Below the pieces are notes generated by a model. The model was not told the DNA's origin, ran no database searches, and saw nothing but the letters and a program-made list of their open reading frames with translations. Of a DNA stretch of 64,000 nucleotides, positions 36,850-47,754 are shown piece by piece (positions within the stretch are counted from its first letter, which is position 1; every line of letters starts with the position of its first letter). The DNA lies in assembly GCA_036417435.1 (NCBI GenBank), contig CM070905.1:69023092-69087091 (forward strand). Reading direction: 5' to 3'. The position numbers were made by a program, and so were the translations under genes. Source of the DNA: Inia geoffrensis. Taxonomy: Eukaryota; Chordata; Mammalia; Artiodactyla; Iniidae.

Positions 36850-37195
36850 AGTTTAATTGGTCTTTAGTGACTCAAATTATTTTATGGGAATTAAATGAAA
36901 AATTTTTGCTTGGCACACACTCAGTGCTTAATACATGGTAGCTCTTTTATTATAACATTAGGATCAGAAATGACCCATCTATCGGGAAGCTGTATAGTGT
37001 AGTGGGTGAGAACAAGGAATCTGGATACCGACTACTGGATACAAAGCCCAGCTTTCACATTTACCAATCACGTGACCCAGAATAAGTTACTTAGTGTATT
37101 TAATTGGAGGAAATAGTATTCGTATTTCAGAGTTGCTTTGAAGATTTAATGAGATAATATTTGTTAAGATGCTTAAAATTTAATATTTTCAAACC
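36850..37195 (+). repeat. Two MIR fragments, sense
   Basis: The first (about 36850-36955) has GTGACTCAAATTATTT with CTTGGCACACACTCAG and CTTAATACATGGTAGC. The second (about 36988-37195) has AGTGTAGTGGGTGAGAACAA, CACGTGACCCAGAATAAG and GAAGATTTAATGAGATAA. Confidence 0.72.
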
Positions 37196-37809
37196 TTTTT
37201 ATGATGCAATAAAATAAAGTAAATTTAATTTTTAAATAAATAACAAATCTAATAACTTAATAAAATGCTGAAAAACTGAATGCTGGCTAACTATATGATA
37301 TACAAACTGAAATAAGTAAGTAGACAAACAGAAACGTCATTTAATCATATTTTCCTTGGGATATCTCAGCCAATAACAACTATCAGTAACTGAGAATTAT
37401 TGGCCTGGGATGACTGTAACTGTTTATTCTTCTAAACTTGTCTTTTTTTTTATATCTTTCAAGCTCAGATACTTTTTCTTCTTCCAGAATATTGCATCTC
37501 ATTATTCCAGTCTTTAACACAATTTTGGTTTTTGTTATTACATGCAAGAGTAGGAATGTAATAGGCTAGGCACTCAGTGAATGTCTGTGGGATATAATAA
37601 TTAAAATATTTAACAAGATATACAGAACTTGACAAATTTAGTAATTTTTTATATTGATTACTTTCTAAATCACACAAGAAAAGATTTTTAAAAACTTGAA
37701 CAATGCACTTCATGATAACAATCTGAAACTCTTATAGTTAAGAATGAATTTTTTTCCCAAAGTAAATTTGTGCATTAATTAATTATTCAAGTTTAAAATC
37801 CAACTGCAT

Positions 37810-38176
37810 GGGACTTCCCTGGTGGTGCGGTGGTTAAGAATCCGCCTGCCAATTCAGGGAACACAGGTTCAATCCCTGGTCCAGGAAGATTCCACATGCC
37901 GCAGAGCACCTAAGCCTGTGCGCCACAACTACTGGCCTGTGCACCCTAGAGCCCGCATGCCACAACTACTGAGCCCACATGCTGTAACTACTGAAGCCCA
38001 CGCACCTAGAGCCCGTGCTCCACAACAAGAGAAGCTGCCACAATGAGAAGCCCATGCACCACAACGAACAGTAGCCCCTGCTTGCCACAACTAGAGAAAG
38101 CCCGTGAACAGCAACAAAGACACAACACAGCCAAAAATTAAAAATAAATAAATAAATAATAAATTAAAAAAAAACA
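37810..38176 (+). mobile_element. Long-form CHR-type SINE, sense
   Basis: It has the tRNA-like head GGGACTTCCCTGGTGGTGCG, B box GGTTCAATCCC, a body with three CACAACTACTG-type units, the GAGAAGCTGCCACAATGAG region and an A-rich tail with AAATA repeats. The target duplication AAAATCCAACTGCAT lies at 37795-37809 and at 38178-38192. Confidence 0.94.
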
Positions 38177-38379
38177 AAAAATCCAACTGCATTTATTCTT
38201 ATTAGTAATTCATACTAAACAAAGTATGTATTATATTAAAATTATGTCATAAAATATACACAAATAATTATAATGATGGCTAGGAATGAATAGTAAGTGA
38301 CATACAATAAAACAGGTATCTAGAGTGCAGAAATAGTAACAACAATAATAGCACTGAAAACAGTTTTTAGTACTTTTTA

Positions 38380-39165
38380 TGTGCCAACTGTTCTAGTCAA
38401 CAGATTGTAACATGAACTCTTTTATAATCCTCACAACAATGCTACGTAGTGTTACTTTACATGTGAGGAAACTGAGGCATAGGAAGGTAAACAGTCCAAA
38501 GTTGCAGTGATGATTCACAACAGCCAAAACATGGAAACAACCTAAATGTCCATCAACAGATGAATGGATAAAGAAGATGTGGTACATATATATAATGGAA
38601 TACTACTCAGCCATTAAAAAAAAGGAAATAATGTCATTTGCAGCCAACATGGGTGGACCTAGAGATGATCATACTAAGTGAAGTAAGTCAGAAAGAGAAA
38701 GACAAATACCATATGATTTCGTTTACATGTGGAATCTAAAATATGACATAAATGAACTTATCTATGAAATAGAAACAGACTCACAGGCATAGAGAACAGA
38801 TCTGTGGTTGCCAAGGTGGAGGCAGGGTCGGGGAGGGATGGACTGGGAGTCTGGGATTAGCAGATGCAAGGATGGATAAATGGATAAATTTGGATACATA
38901 GGATGGATAAACAACAAGGTCCTACGGTGTAGCACAGGGAACTATATTCAATATCCTGTGATCAACCAAAATGGAAAAGAATATGAAAAAGAATATATAT
39001 ATATGTACAACTGAATCACTTTTCTGTACAGCAGAAATTAACACAACATTGTAAATCAACTATACTTTAATTAAAAATACACACACAAAGTTGCACTGAT
39101 CGTAATAAATGAAGTCAGGATTTAAATTCAGGTAATTTAATCTCTAAGACCCCAAAAGGAAAACA
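38380..39165 (-). repeat. MIR SINE, antisense, interrupted by an L1
   Basis: The left part (TAATCCTCACAACAATGC, ATGTGAGGAAACTGAGGCAT, AGGAAGGTAAACAG) and right part (GGATTTAAATTCAGGTAA) are one antisense MIR. The L1 at 38512-39085 splits it within the expected ...CCAAAGTTGCAGTG... segment. Confidence 0.8.
38512..39085 (+). mobile_element. 5'-truncated L1, older 3'UTR type, inserted in MIR
   Basis: It begins in the last part of ORF2 (AACAGCCAAAACATGGAAAC, AATGGAATACTACTCAGCC) and continues through a 3'UTR with CTGTGGTTGCCAAGG, TAAACAACAAGGTCCTA and ATGTACAACTGAATCAC to a degenerate A tail. A target duplication with one mismatch (CAAAGTTGCAGTGAT, CAAAGTTGCACTGAT) lies at 38497-38511 and 39086-39100. 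It is antisense to AGMO. Confidence 0.92.
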
Positions 39166-41167
39166 CAGTTTACAGTATGCAAATGGTATTTCTTACTTCT
39201 ATTGTGTTTTAAAAAAAGCACTTGAGATGAATAATTGTGTGTTTACAATACTCATATTTAATTTTAAATAATTATAGTACGTGAACTATTCAAGAATGTC
39301 TTCCCCAATGTCACTTTTCTTTATGCAAAACGAATATAAATCTGTTAATGAAAAAGACTTACTGACTAGCTTAATAATTCCAATACATTTCCCACCTACA
39401 CAAAGGGCAAAACAACAGCTACAGGGACTTGAGATAAACACGTTTCTCTGCAATTATGACTTAAAATTTATGTCACAAATATTACATATTTCATTCTTTC
39501 TCAATGGTTTATTAAAAAATAGAATAAAATAGATATAGCTAGGTAAAAGAAAGCTAAATTTTTCCACATGACTGGGTCTTGAGTAGACCTGATAAGATTT
39601 TGAAGAATAAACACTGCCAAACTTCCCTGAGAAGCATAATGTTGGACGCAAAAGGGCAAAAAGCAAAATACTTTATTAGTTACATCATCAAGAATTCAGG
39701 TGTCCTAAATCTCTGCTCATGCTGCTACCACTCTATTGTTTTTGCTGCTATCGCGTTACTTTTTCCTATTCTTCTCTATATGTCCTGGCTTCTGCAAACT
39801 TCTGGCTTCTACAGTCTCACTAGCTATATTGCTTCAAAATACCACTGTATGTTTCTCATGCTTTCTAACTGTGCACATTATTACACTCTGCAGTTCTCCT
39901 TTATGCTAATTTCTACTGACCCTTACTGTACAGGTCTATCATGAATATATCCACAGAGAAAAGAACTGATTGGGGCAGTTGCATGATTTTATGGTGTTGC
40001 TGATGAGAAGGATTTGTTTTCTTCATAGCTTGTCAACTAGATCACTGATGGCAAGTGATGGCAAAACAGTGATGTTTGTTCTTGGTGGATATAGTCTGCA
40101 CAGTAGGATATTACTAGAATGGCCACACTAAGTCATGTCCTGATCGCAAGGAAAAGGGGAGCTGGAGGTGGTAGAGCTTGAAAAGAAAGTGCTGGTCCCA
40201 CTAGGTTAGAAGTCAGAGATCAAATTTTGAGACTGCAAGAGTGACTGCAAATTGAAAGGAGAAATCCTGTGGCACCACAAGGGGAGGAGCCACATCATCA
40301 GCTCACATACTGCCCTCAAACTTGAATCTTGAATTAAGAGTCTTGGCTGACTCTTATATTATTCATGCATGGGACAAGACATTAAGGAACTTACTGAAAA
40401 GTTACGAGGGTAATGAGCAGGAATTTCAACTGCTACCTGGTACTGGCAAGAGAAAACTGAGAATTCATAATCTACCAAGTTAAAGGGGCTCTGTAAACAC
40501 CTTATGCATTTCATTAACAAACAAACAAAAGGAAGCTACTTGATCTTTGGTGAGGCTAATGGCGAACTCCAGGAGGGCTTTTGCCAAGGACTACTTCCCA
40601 GAACTTCTGCTGCCAGCGTCCTTGTCCCCGTGGTGAGCTACAGCCACCCCCCACCTCTGCAGGAGATCCTCCAACACTAGCAGCCATGTGGCTGACAGGG
40701 CCCTGGTGCTCTGGTGTCAGGCCTGAGCCTCTGAGGTAGGAGAGCCAAGTTCAGGACACTGGACCACCAGAGACCTCCCAGCCCCACATAATATCAATAG
40801 GCAAGAGCTCTCCCAGAGATCTCTGTCTCAACACTAAGACCCAGCTCCACACAACGGACAGCAAGCTCCAGTGCTGGACATCCCCTGCCAATCACCTAGC
40901 AAGACAGGAACACAACCCCACCTATTAGCTGCCTAAAATAATAATAAGTTCACAAACACCCCAAAACACACCATTGGACGTGGCTCTGCCCACCAGAAAG
41001 ACAAGATCCAGCCCCACCCACCAGAACACAAGCACCAGTCCCCTCCACCAGGAAGTCTACACAAGCCACTGAACCAACCTCACCCACCGGGGGCAGACAC
41101 CGAAACAACGGAACAAGGAACCTGTAGCCTGAGAAAAGTAGACCCCAAATACAGTAAGTTAAACAAA

Positions 41168-42058
41168 ATTAGAAGACAGAGAAATATGCAGCAGATGAAG
41201 GAGCAAGGTAAAAACCCAACTGATCAAACAAATGAAGAGGAAATAGGCAGTCTACCTGAAAAAGAATTCAGAATAATGATAATAAAGATGATCCAAAATC
41301 CTGGAAATAGAATGGAGAAAATACAAGAAACAATTAACAAGGACCTAGAAGAACTAAAGAGCAAACAGACAATGATGAACAACACAATAAATGAGATGAA
41401 AAATTCTCTAGAAGGAATCAATAGCACAATAAATGAGGCAGAAGAACAGATAAGTGACCTGGAGGATAAAATAGTGGAAATAACTACAACAGAGCAGAAT
41501 AAAGAAAAAAGAATGAAAAGAATTGAGGACAGTCTCAGACACATCTGGAACATTAAATACACCAACATTCAAATTATACAGGTCCCGGAAGAGGAAGAGA
41601 AAAAGAAAGGGTCTGAGAAAATATTTGAAGAGATTAGAGTTGAAAACTTCCCTAACATGGGAAAGGAAATAGTCGATCAAGTCCAGGAAGCACAGAGAGT
41701 CCCATACGGGATAAACCCAAGGAGAAACATGCTAAGACACATATTAATCAAACTTTCAAAAATTAAATACAAAGAAAAAATACTAAAAGCATCAAGGGAA
41801 AAGCAACAAAAAACATACAAGGCAATCACCACAAAGTTAACAGCTGGACTTTCAGCAGCAATTCTGCAAGCCAGAAGGGAGTGGCAGGACATATTTAAAC
41901 TGATGAAAGGGTAAAACCTACAACCAAGATTACTCTATCCAGCAAGGATCTCATTCAGATTCGATGGAGAAATTAAAACTTTTACAGACAAGCAAAAGTT
42001 AAGAGAATTCAGCACCACCAAACCAGCTTTACAACAAATACTAAAGGAACTTCTCTAG
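41168..42058 (+). pseudogene. L1 ORF1 pseudogene (RNA-binding chaperone), old copy
   Basis: This aligns in frame with the intact ORF1 at 46791. The initiator ATG is ATT here (41168-41170), and an internal TAA at 41912-41914 removes the C-terminal part. An in-frame ATG at 41186 leaves a 242-codon open frame with the coiled-coil region and most of the RRM, ending just after EWQDIFKLMKG. It would lack the end of the C-terminal domain needed for nucleic-acid binding, so I treat it as dead. Confidence 0.9.
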
Positions 42059-42833
42059 GCAGGAAACACAAGGGAAGGAAAAGACCTACAAAACCAAACT
42101 GAAAACAATTAAGAAAATGGTAATAGGAACATACATATTGATAATTAAATGTGAATGGATTAAATGCTCCAAGCAAAAGACACAGACTGGCTGAATAGAT
42201 ACATTCAAATACAAGACCGGTATATATGCTGTCTACAAGAGACCCACTTCAGATCTACGGACATGTACAGACTGAAAGTGAGGGGATGGAAAAAGATATT
42301 CCATGCAAATGGAAATCAAAAGAAAGCTGGAATAGCAATTCTCGTATCAGACAAAATAGACTTTAAAATAAAGACCATTACAAGAGACAAAGAAGGACAC
42401 TACATAATGATCAAGGGATCAATCCAAGAAGAAGATATATCAATTGTAAATATTTATGCACCCAACATAGGAGCACCTCAATACATAAGGCAAATGCTAA
42501 CAGCCATAAAAGGGGAAATCAACAGTAACACAAAAATAGTAGGGGACTTTAACACCCACATTCACCAATGGACAGCTCATTCAAATTGAAAATAAATGAG
42601 GAAACACAAGCTTTAAATGACACATTAAACAAGATGCACTTAATTGATATTTATAGGACATTCCATCCAAAAGCAACAGGATACACTTTCTTCTCAAATG
42701 CACATGGAACGTTCTCCAGGTTAAATCATACCTTGGGTCACAAATCAGGCCCTGGTAAATTTAAGAAAATCGAAATCTTATAAAGTATCTTTTCCAACCA
42801 CGGCCTTTGAGACAATATATCAATTACAGAAAA

Positions 42834-42941
42834 AGATCTGTAAAAAATATGTACACATGGAGACTAAACAATACAGTACTTAATAAGGATCTGTAAAAAA
42901 TATAAACACATGGAGGCTAAACAATATGCTACTAAATAACC
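42834..42941 (+). repeat. Local tandem duplication inside old L1 ORF2
   Basis: Two adjacent, slightly diverged copies beginning AGATCTGTAAAAAATATG and GGATCTGTAAAAAATATA, each followed by ACACATGGAG and CTAAACAATA. The intact ORF2 has this segment once (48475-48530), so the duplication is specific to this copy. Confidence 0.85.
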
Positions 42942-43266
42942 AAGAGATCACTGAAGAAATCAAAGAAGAAATCAAAAATTACCTGGAAACAAATGACAAT
43001 GAAAACATGACGACCCAAAACCTATAGGATGCAGCAAAACCAGTTCTAAGAGGGAAGTTTATTACAATCCTGTCTCAAGAAACAAGAAAAATCTCAGATG
43101 AACAACCTAACCTTACACCTAAAGCAGTTAGAGAAAGATGGACAAAAAACCCACAAAGTTAGCAGAAGGAAAGAAATAATAAAGATCAGATCAGAAATAA
43201 ATGAAACAGAAATCAAGGAAACAATGCAACGATCAATAAAACTAAAATCTAGTTCTTTGAGAAGAT

Positions 43267-43283
43267 AAAAAAACTGATAAACC
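43267..43283 (+). repeat. Left target-site duplication of the young L1
   Basis: AAAAAAACTGATAAACC here is repeated at 52084-52100. In the old L1 the sequence runs directly from this word to AGCTAGACTC (52101), so the duplication marks the exact insertion point. The bottom strand offers a T-run followed by A, the usual L1 endonuclease target. Confidence 0.95.
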
Positions 43284-43297
43284 GAGGGGAGAGAAGA

Positions 43298-43307
43298 AAG
43301 ATGGCGG
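43298..43307 (+). promoter_or_regulatory. YY1-like site at the L1 5' end
   Basis: AAGATGGCGG matches the core AAnATGGC of YY1 and lies 15 bases from the element's first base, where YY1 directs accurate transcription start in human L1. Function is inferred by position and motif only. Confidence 0.6.
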
Positions 43308-43955
43308 AAGAGTAAGACGCGGAGATCACCTTCCTTCCCACAGATACACCAGAAATACATCTACACGTGGAACAACTCTTACAGAACACCTACTGAAGGC
43401 TGGCAAAAGACCTCAGACCTCCTAAAAGGCAAGAAACTCCCCCACGTACCTGGGTAGGGCAAAAGAAAAAAAGAAAAAACAGGGACAAAAGAATAGGGAC
43501 GGCACCTGCACCAGTGGGAGGGAGCTGTGAAGGAGGAAAAGTCTCCACACACTAGGAAGCCCCTACACGGGCAGAGACTGCGGGAGGCGGAGGAGGGAGC
43601 TTCGGAGCCGCAGAGGAGAGCACAGCAACAGGGGTGCGGAGGGGAAAGCGGAGAGATTCCCGCATAGAGGATCGGTGCCGACCGGCACTCACCAGCCCGA
43701 GAGGCTTGTCGGCTCACCCGCCGGGGCGGGCGGGGCTGCGAGCTAAAGCTCGGGTTTCGGTTTCAGACGGAGCGCAGGGAAAGGACTGGGGTTGGCGGCT
43801 TGAACATAGCCTGAAGGGGGTAGTGCAACACGGCTAGCCGGGAGGGAGTCCGGGGAAAAGTCTGCACCTGCCAAAGAGGCAAGAGACTTTTCCTTCCCGC
43901 TTTGTTTCCTGGTGCGCAAGGAGAGGGGTTTAAGAGCGCTGCTTTAACGAACTCC

Positions 43956-44183
43956 AGAGACCAGCGCGAGCCGCGGCTGAAAGCGCAATCCCCAGAGACC
44001 GGCGCGAGCCGCGGCTGAAACCGCAGACCCCAGAGACCGGCGCGAGCCGCGGCCAAAAGCGCGGAACCCAGAAACGGGCGCGAGCCGCGGCTAAAAGCAC
44101 GGACCTCAGAGACAGGCGCGAGCCGCGGCTAAAAACGCGGATCCCAGAGACAGGCGCGAGCCGCGGCTAAAAGCACGGACCCC
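43956..44183 (+). repeat. 38-bp x 6 CpG-rich tandem array in L1 5'UTR
   Basis: Six units of exactly 38 bp, each with the core GCGCGAGCCGCGGC, and a seventh partial unit beginning AGAGATGGGCGGGAAACGC. Units differ by a few substitutions (for example AGAGACCGG, AGAAACGGG, AGAGACAGG starts). The GAGCCGCGGCT core is nearly palindromic and contains CCGCGG. Confidence 0.95.
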
Positions 44184-44664
44184 AGAGATGGGCGGGAAAC
44201 GCTAAGGCTGCTGCTGCCGCCACCAAGGGGCCTGTGTACGAGCACAGGTCATTATCCACACCCCTCTTCCGGGGAGCCTGCGCAGCCCGCCACTGCCAGG
44301 TTCCCGGGATCCAGTGACATCTGTCCAGGGAGAACACACGGCGGGCCTCAGGCTGGTGCAGCATCACGCTGGCCTCTGCCGCCGCAGGCCCGACCCGCAC
44401 GCCGTGCCCCTCTCTCCCCTCGGCCTGAGTGCGCCAAAACCCCCGAGTCAGAGGCTCCTTTAACCCTGTCCTGTCTGAGTGAAAAACAGACGCCCTCCAG
44501 CGACCTACACGCAGAGGCAGGGCCAAATCCAAAGCTGAGCCCCTGGGAACTGTGAGAACAAAGAAGTGAAAGGGAAATCTCTCCCAGCAGCCTCAGAAGC
44601 CGCAGATTAAAGCTCCACAATCAGCTTGATGTACCCTGCTTCTGTGGAATACATGAATAGACAG

Positions 44665-46015
44665 TGACTCATCCCAAATTGAGGTGGTAGACTTCGTATC
44701 CAAGATCTATGATTTTTTCCCCTTTTTCCTCTTTTTGTGAAAGTGTATGTGTACGCTTCTCTTTGAGATCTTATCTGTATAGCTTTGCTTGCACCATTTG
44801 TCCTAGGGTTCTATCCGTCCATTGTTTTTTTTTTTTTTTTTTTTTTCTATAAGAAAAATTTTTCTTTCTTAATAATTAATTTTAATAATTCTATTATACT
44901 TTACCTTCCCTCTTTCTTTCTTTCCTTCCCCCCTTTATACAACGAATCATCCCAAGTGGAGGAGGTGGTCTTTGAAAGCAAGATTTATGATTTTTTTCCC
45001 CTTTACCTCTTCTCGTGAGGGTGTATGTGTAAGCTTCAGTGTAGGATTTTGTCTGTATAGCGTGGCTTTCAACATTTGTCCTAAGGTTATATCCGTCCTT
45101 TTTTTTTTTTTTTTTCTTTTTTTTTCCTCCTTTTTTTTCTATAAGAAAAACATTTTTTTTCTTAATAATTAATTTTAATAATTCTATTATACTTTACCTT
45201 CCCTCTCTCTTTCTTTCCTTCCCCCCTTTATACAACGAATCATTCCAAGTGGAGGAGGTGGTCTTTGAAAGCAAGATTTATGATTTTTTCCCCTTTACCT
45301 CTTTTCGCGAGGGTGGGTGTGTAAGCTTCAGTGTAGGATTTTGTCTGTATAGCTTGGCTTTCAACATTTGTCCTAAGGTTATATCCGTCCTTTTTTTTTT
45401 TTTTTTCCTTTCTTATTTTTTCCTTTTTTTTTCTATATGAAAAAAAATTTTCTTTCTTAATAATTAATTTTAATAATTCTATTATACTTTACCTTCCCTC
45501 TTTCTTTCTTTCCTTCCCCCCTTTATACAACGAATCATCCCAAGTGGAGGAGGTGGTCTTTGAAAGCAAGATTTATGATTTTTTTCCCCTTTACCTCTTT
45601 TCGCGAGGGTGGGTGTGTAAGCTTCAGTGTAGGATTTTGTCTGTATAGCTTGGCTTTCAACATTTGTCCTAAGGTTATATCCGTCCTTTTTTTTTTTTCC
45701 TTTCTTATTTTTTCCTTTTTTTTCTATATGAAAAAAAAAATTTCTTTCTTAATAATTAATTTTAATAATTCTATTATACTTTACCTTCCCTCTTTCTTTC
45801 TTTCCTTCCCCCCTTTATACAACGAATCATCCCAAGTGGAAGAGGTGGTCTTTGAAAGCAAGATTTATGATTTTTTCCCCTTTACCTCTTTTCGTGAGGG
45901 TGTGTGTATAAGCTTCAGTGTAGGATTTTGTCTGTATAGCGTGGCTTTCAACATTTGTCCTAAGGTTATATACGTCCCTTTTTTTTTTTTTTTTTTTTCT
46001 TCTTTCCCCTAAATA
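44665..46015 (+). repeat. About 293-bp x 5 tandem array in L1 5'UTR
   Basis: Units begin at the CATCCCAAGTGGAGG-like word at about 44665, 44946, 45239, 45534 and 45826, giving periods of 281, 293, 295 and 292. Each unit has TTTATGATTTTTTCCCC, AAGCTTCAGTGTAGGATTTT, CAACATTTGTCCTAAGG, a poly-T tract, TTAATAATTAATTTTAATAA and a TTCTTTCCTTCCCCCC end. The first unit is the most diverged and the last four are very alike. ORFs here are repeats of the same translation. Confidence 0.93.
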
Positions 46016-46080
46016 ATTATGTTTTAATTCAATAACTTTATTATACTTTACTTCATTCTATTTTACTGTATCTACTTTCT

Positions 46081-46230
46081 GTCCTTTTTCCTTCCTTCCT
46101 TCCTCCCTTCCTCCCTCCCTCCTTTCTTTCCTTCGGGCCTTCTTTCCTTCTTCTTTCTTTCTTCCTTCCTTCCCTCCCTCCTTCCTCCCTTCCTTCCTTC
46201 CTTCCCTCCTTCCCTTCTTTCTTTCTATCT
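46081..46230 (+). repeat. Long homopyrimidine tract (TTCC)n in L1 5'UTR
   Basis: Almost pure C/T for about 150 bases, interrupted chiefly by CGGGCC near 46134. Mirror-like TTCC/CTTC order makes triplex (H-DNA) formation plausible. Confidence 0.92.
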
Positions 46231-46790
46231 TCCTATTTCTACTAATTCTCTCTACTTTCTTTCCCTTTTAATCTGAGCTGTGTGGATGAAAGGTTCTTGC
46301 TGCTCCTGCCAGGAATCAGGACTCTACCTCTGAGGGGAGAGAGCCAACTTCAGAACACTGGTCCACAAGAGATTTCCCAGCACCACATAATATCAAACGG
46401 CGAAAATCTCCCAGGGATCTCCACCTTAACACCAGCACCCAGCTTCACTCAACGGCCAGCAAGCTACGCTGCTGGAAAACCTATGCCAAACAACTAGCAA
46501 AACAGAAACACAACCCCACCCATTAACAGAGAGGCTGCCTAAAATCATAATAAGTCCAGAGACACCCCAAAACACATCACCAGACGTGGACCTGCCCACC
46601 AGAGAGACAAGATCCAGCCTCATCCACCAGAACACAAGCACTAGTCCCCTCCACCAGGAAATATACACAACCCACTAGACCAACCTTAGCCACTGGAGAC
46701 AGACATCAAAAACAACGGGAACTACGAACGTGTAGCCTGCAAAAAAAAAAAAAAAAAAAGGGGGACCCCATACACAGTAAGATAAGCAAA

Positions 46791-47696
46791 ATGAGAAGAC
46801 AGAAAAACACACAGCAGATGAAGGAGCAAGATAAAAATGCACCAGACCTAACAAATGAAGAGGTAATAGGCAGTCTACCTGAAAAAGAATTCAGAATAAT
46901 GATAGTAAAGATGATCCAGAATCTCGGAAATAGAATGGAGGCAAGGATGGAGAAGATGCAAGAAATGTTTAACAAAGATCTAGAAGAACTAAAGAACAAA
47001 CAAACAGAGATGAACAACACAATAACTGAAATGAAAAATACACTAGATGGGATCAATAGCAGAATAACTGAGGCAGAAGAACGGATAAGTGACCTGGAAG
47101 ATAAACTAGTGGAAATAACGACTGCAGAGCAGAATAAAGAAAAAAGAATGAAAAGAACTGAGGACAGTCTCAGAGACCTCTGGGACAATATTAAACGCAC
47201 CAACATTCGAATTATAGGGGTTCCAGAGGATGAAGAGAAAAAGAAAGGGACTGAGAAAATATTTGAAGAGATTATAGTTGAAAACTTCCCTAATATGGGA
47301 AAGGAAATAGTTAACCAAGTCCAGGAAGCAGAGAGAGTCCCATACCGGATAAACCCAAGGAGAAATACGCCAAGACACATATTAATCAAACTCTCAAAAA
47401 TTAAATACAAAGAAAGCATATTAAAAGCAGCAAGGGAAAAAAAACAAATAACACACAAGGGAATCCCCATAAGGCTAACAGCTGATCTCTCAGCAGAAAC
47501 TCTGCAAGCCAGAAGGGAGTGGCAGGACATACTGAAAGTGATGAAGGAGAAAAGCCTGCAACCACGATTACTCTACCCAGCAAAGATCTCATTCAGATTT
47601 GATGGAGAAATTAAAACCTTCACAGACAAGCAAAAGCTGAGAGAGTTCAGCACCACCAAACCAGCTTTACAACAACTGCTAAAGGAACTTCTCTAG
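46791..47696 (+). CDS. L1 ORF1p, RNA-binding nucleic-acid chaperone (intact)
   Basis: 301 codons. It is the retrotransposon protein that trimerises, coats L1 RNA in the cytoplasmic particle and acts as a chaperone in target-primed reverse transcription. The N-terminal tail is basic (RRQKNTQQMKEQ). Residues of roughly 30-125 are a long heptad-rich coiled coil (EELKNKQTEMNNTITEMK, ITEAEERISDLEDKLVEI). The RRM follows (IRIIGVPEDEEKKKGTEKIF), and the C-terminal domain has ARREWQDILKVMKEK, YPAKISFRFDGEIKTF and a final ALQQLLKELL. The start ATG at 46791 has a good context (CAAAATGAG) and follows an A19 tract. The decayed relative at 41168 confirms the frame. ORF2 follows after 58 bp. Confidence 0.97.
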   Translation: MRRQKNTQQMKEQDKNAPDLTNEEVIGSLPEKEFRIMIVKMIQNLGNRMEARMEKMQEMFNKDLEELKNKQTEMNNTITEMKNTLDGINSRITEAEERISDLEDKLVEITTAEQNKEKRMKRTEDSLRDLWDNIKRTNIRIIGVPEDEEKKKGTEKIFEEIIVENFPNMGKEIVNQVQEAERVPYRINPRRNTPRHILIKLSKIKYKESILKAAREKKQITHKGIPIRLTADLSAETLQARREWQDILKVMKEKSLQPRLLYPAKISFRFDGEIKTFTDKQKLREFSTTKPALQQLLKELL

Positions 47697-47754
47697 ACAA
47701 GAAACACAAGAGAAGGAAAGGACCTATAACAACGAACCCAAAACAATTTAGAAA

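Larger units (their letters stand above)
40536..43283 (+). mobile_element. Old L1, left part (5'UTR remnant, ORF1, start of ORF2)
   Basis: The host element of the nested insertion. The 5'UTR remnant (about 40536-41167) carries GCTAATGGCGAACTCCAGG and CCAACACTAGCAGCC, then a segment homologous to 46275-46790 of the young L1. Decayed ORF1 (41168-42058) and the first third of ORF2 (42117-43283) follow. The element resumes at 52101 after the young L1. I could not find a convincing target duplication for its own insertion, so the left edge is approximate. Confidence 0.9.
42117..43283 (+). pseudogene. L1 ORF2 pseudogene, endonuclease region, old copy
   Basis: This matches the start of the intact ORF2 (47755) but has a 5-base deletion near codon 11 that breaks the frame, a TGA near 42588 and further shifts. 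A recognisable endonuclease stretch ([14 protein letters not shown] in place of GDFNTP) remains. A tandem duplication of about 54 bases lies at 42834-42941. The young L1 interrupts it at 43284, and the rest of ORF2 follows at 52101. Confidence 0.9.
43284..46790 (+). promoter_or_regulatory. Unusually long, two-array L1 5'UTR/promoter
   Basis: This 3.5-kb leader is inferred to hold the internal polymerase II promoter. It starts GAGGGGAGAGAAGAAAGATG, with a YY1-like AAGATGGCGG at 43298-43307, in the same position as in primate L1. It is CpG-rich from about 43540 to 44480, contains a 38-bp array (43956-44183), a roughly 293-bp array (44665-46015), a pyrimidine tract (46081-46230), and an A19 tract (46741-46759) just before ORF1. 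Only the last 500 bp is shared with the old L1. Confidence 0.85.

Noticed and set aside
39579..39944. 121-codon + strand ORF
   Set aside because: It has no recognisable domain or family resemblance and lies in AT-rich intron DNA without promoter or splice signals.
43956..44183. CRISPR-like array
   Set aside because: Regular 38-bp period, but there are no unique spacers between repeats. It is a tandem repeat in a mammalian L1 leader.
45560..46012. 150-codon ORF in the L1 5'UTR
   Set aside because: It is a translation of the 293-bp tandem unit, Phe-rich from poly-T, and repeats itself. No sign of coding selection.
46706..47530. 274-codon minus-strand ORF
   Set aside because: It is the antisense shadow of L1 ORF1: hydrophobic and Leu/Ser/Phe-rich because the sense strand is Lys/Glu-rich.
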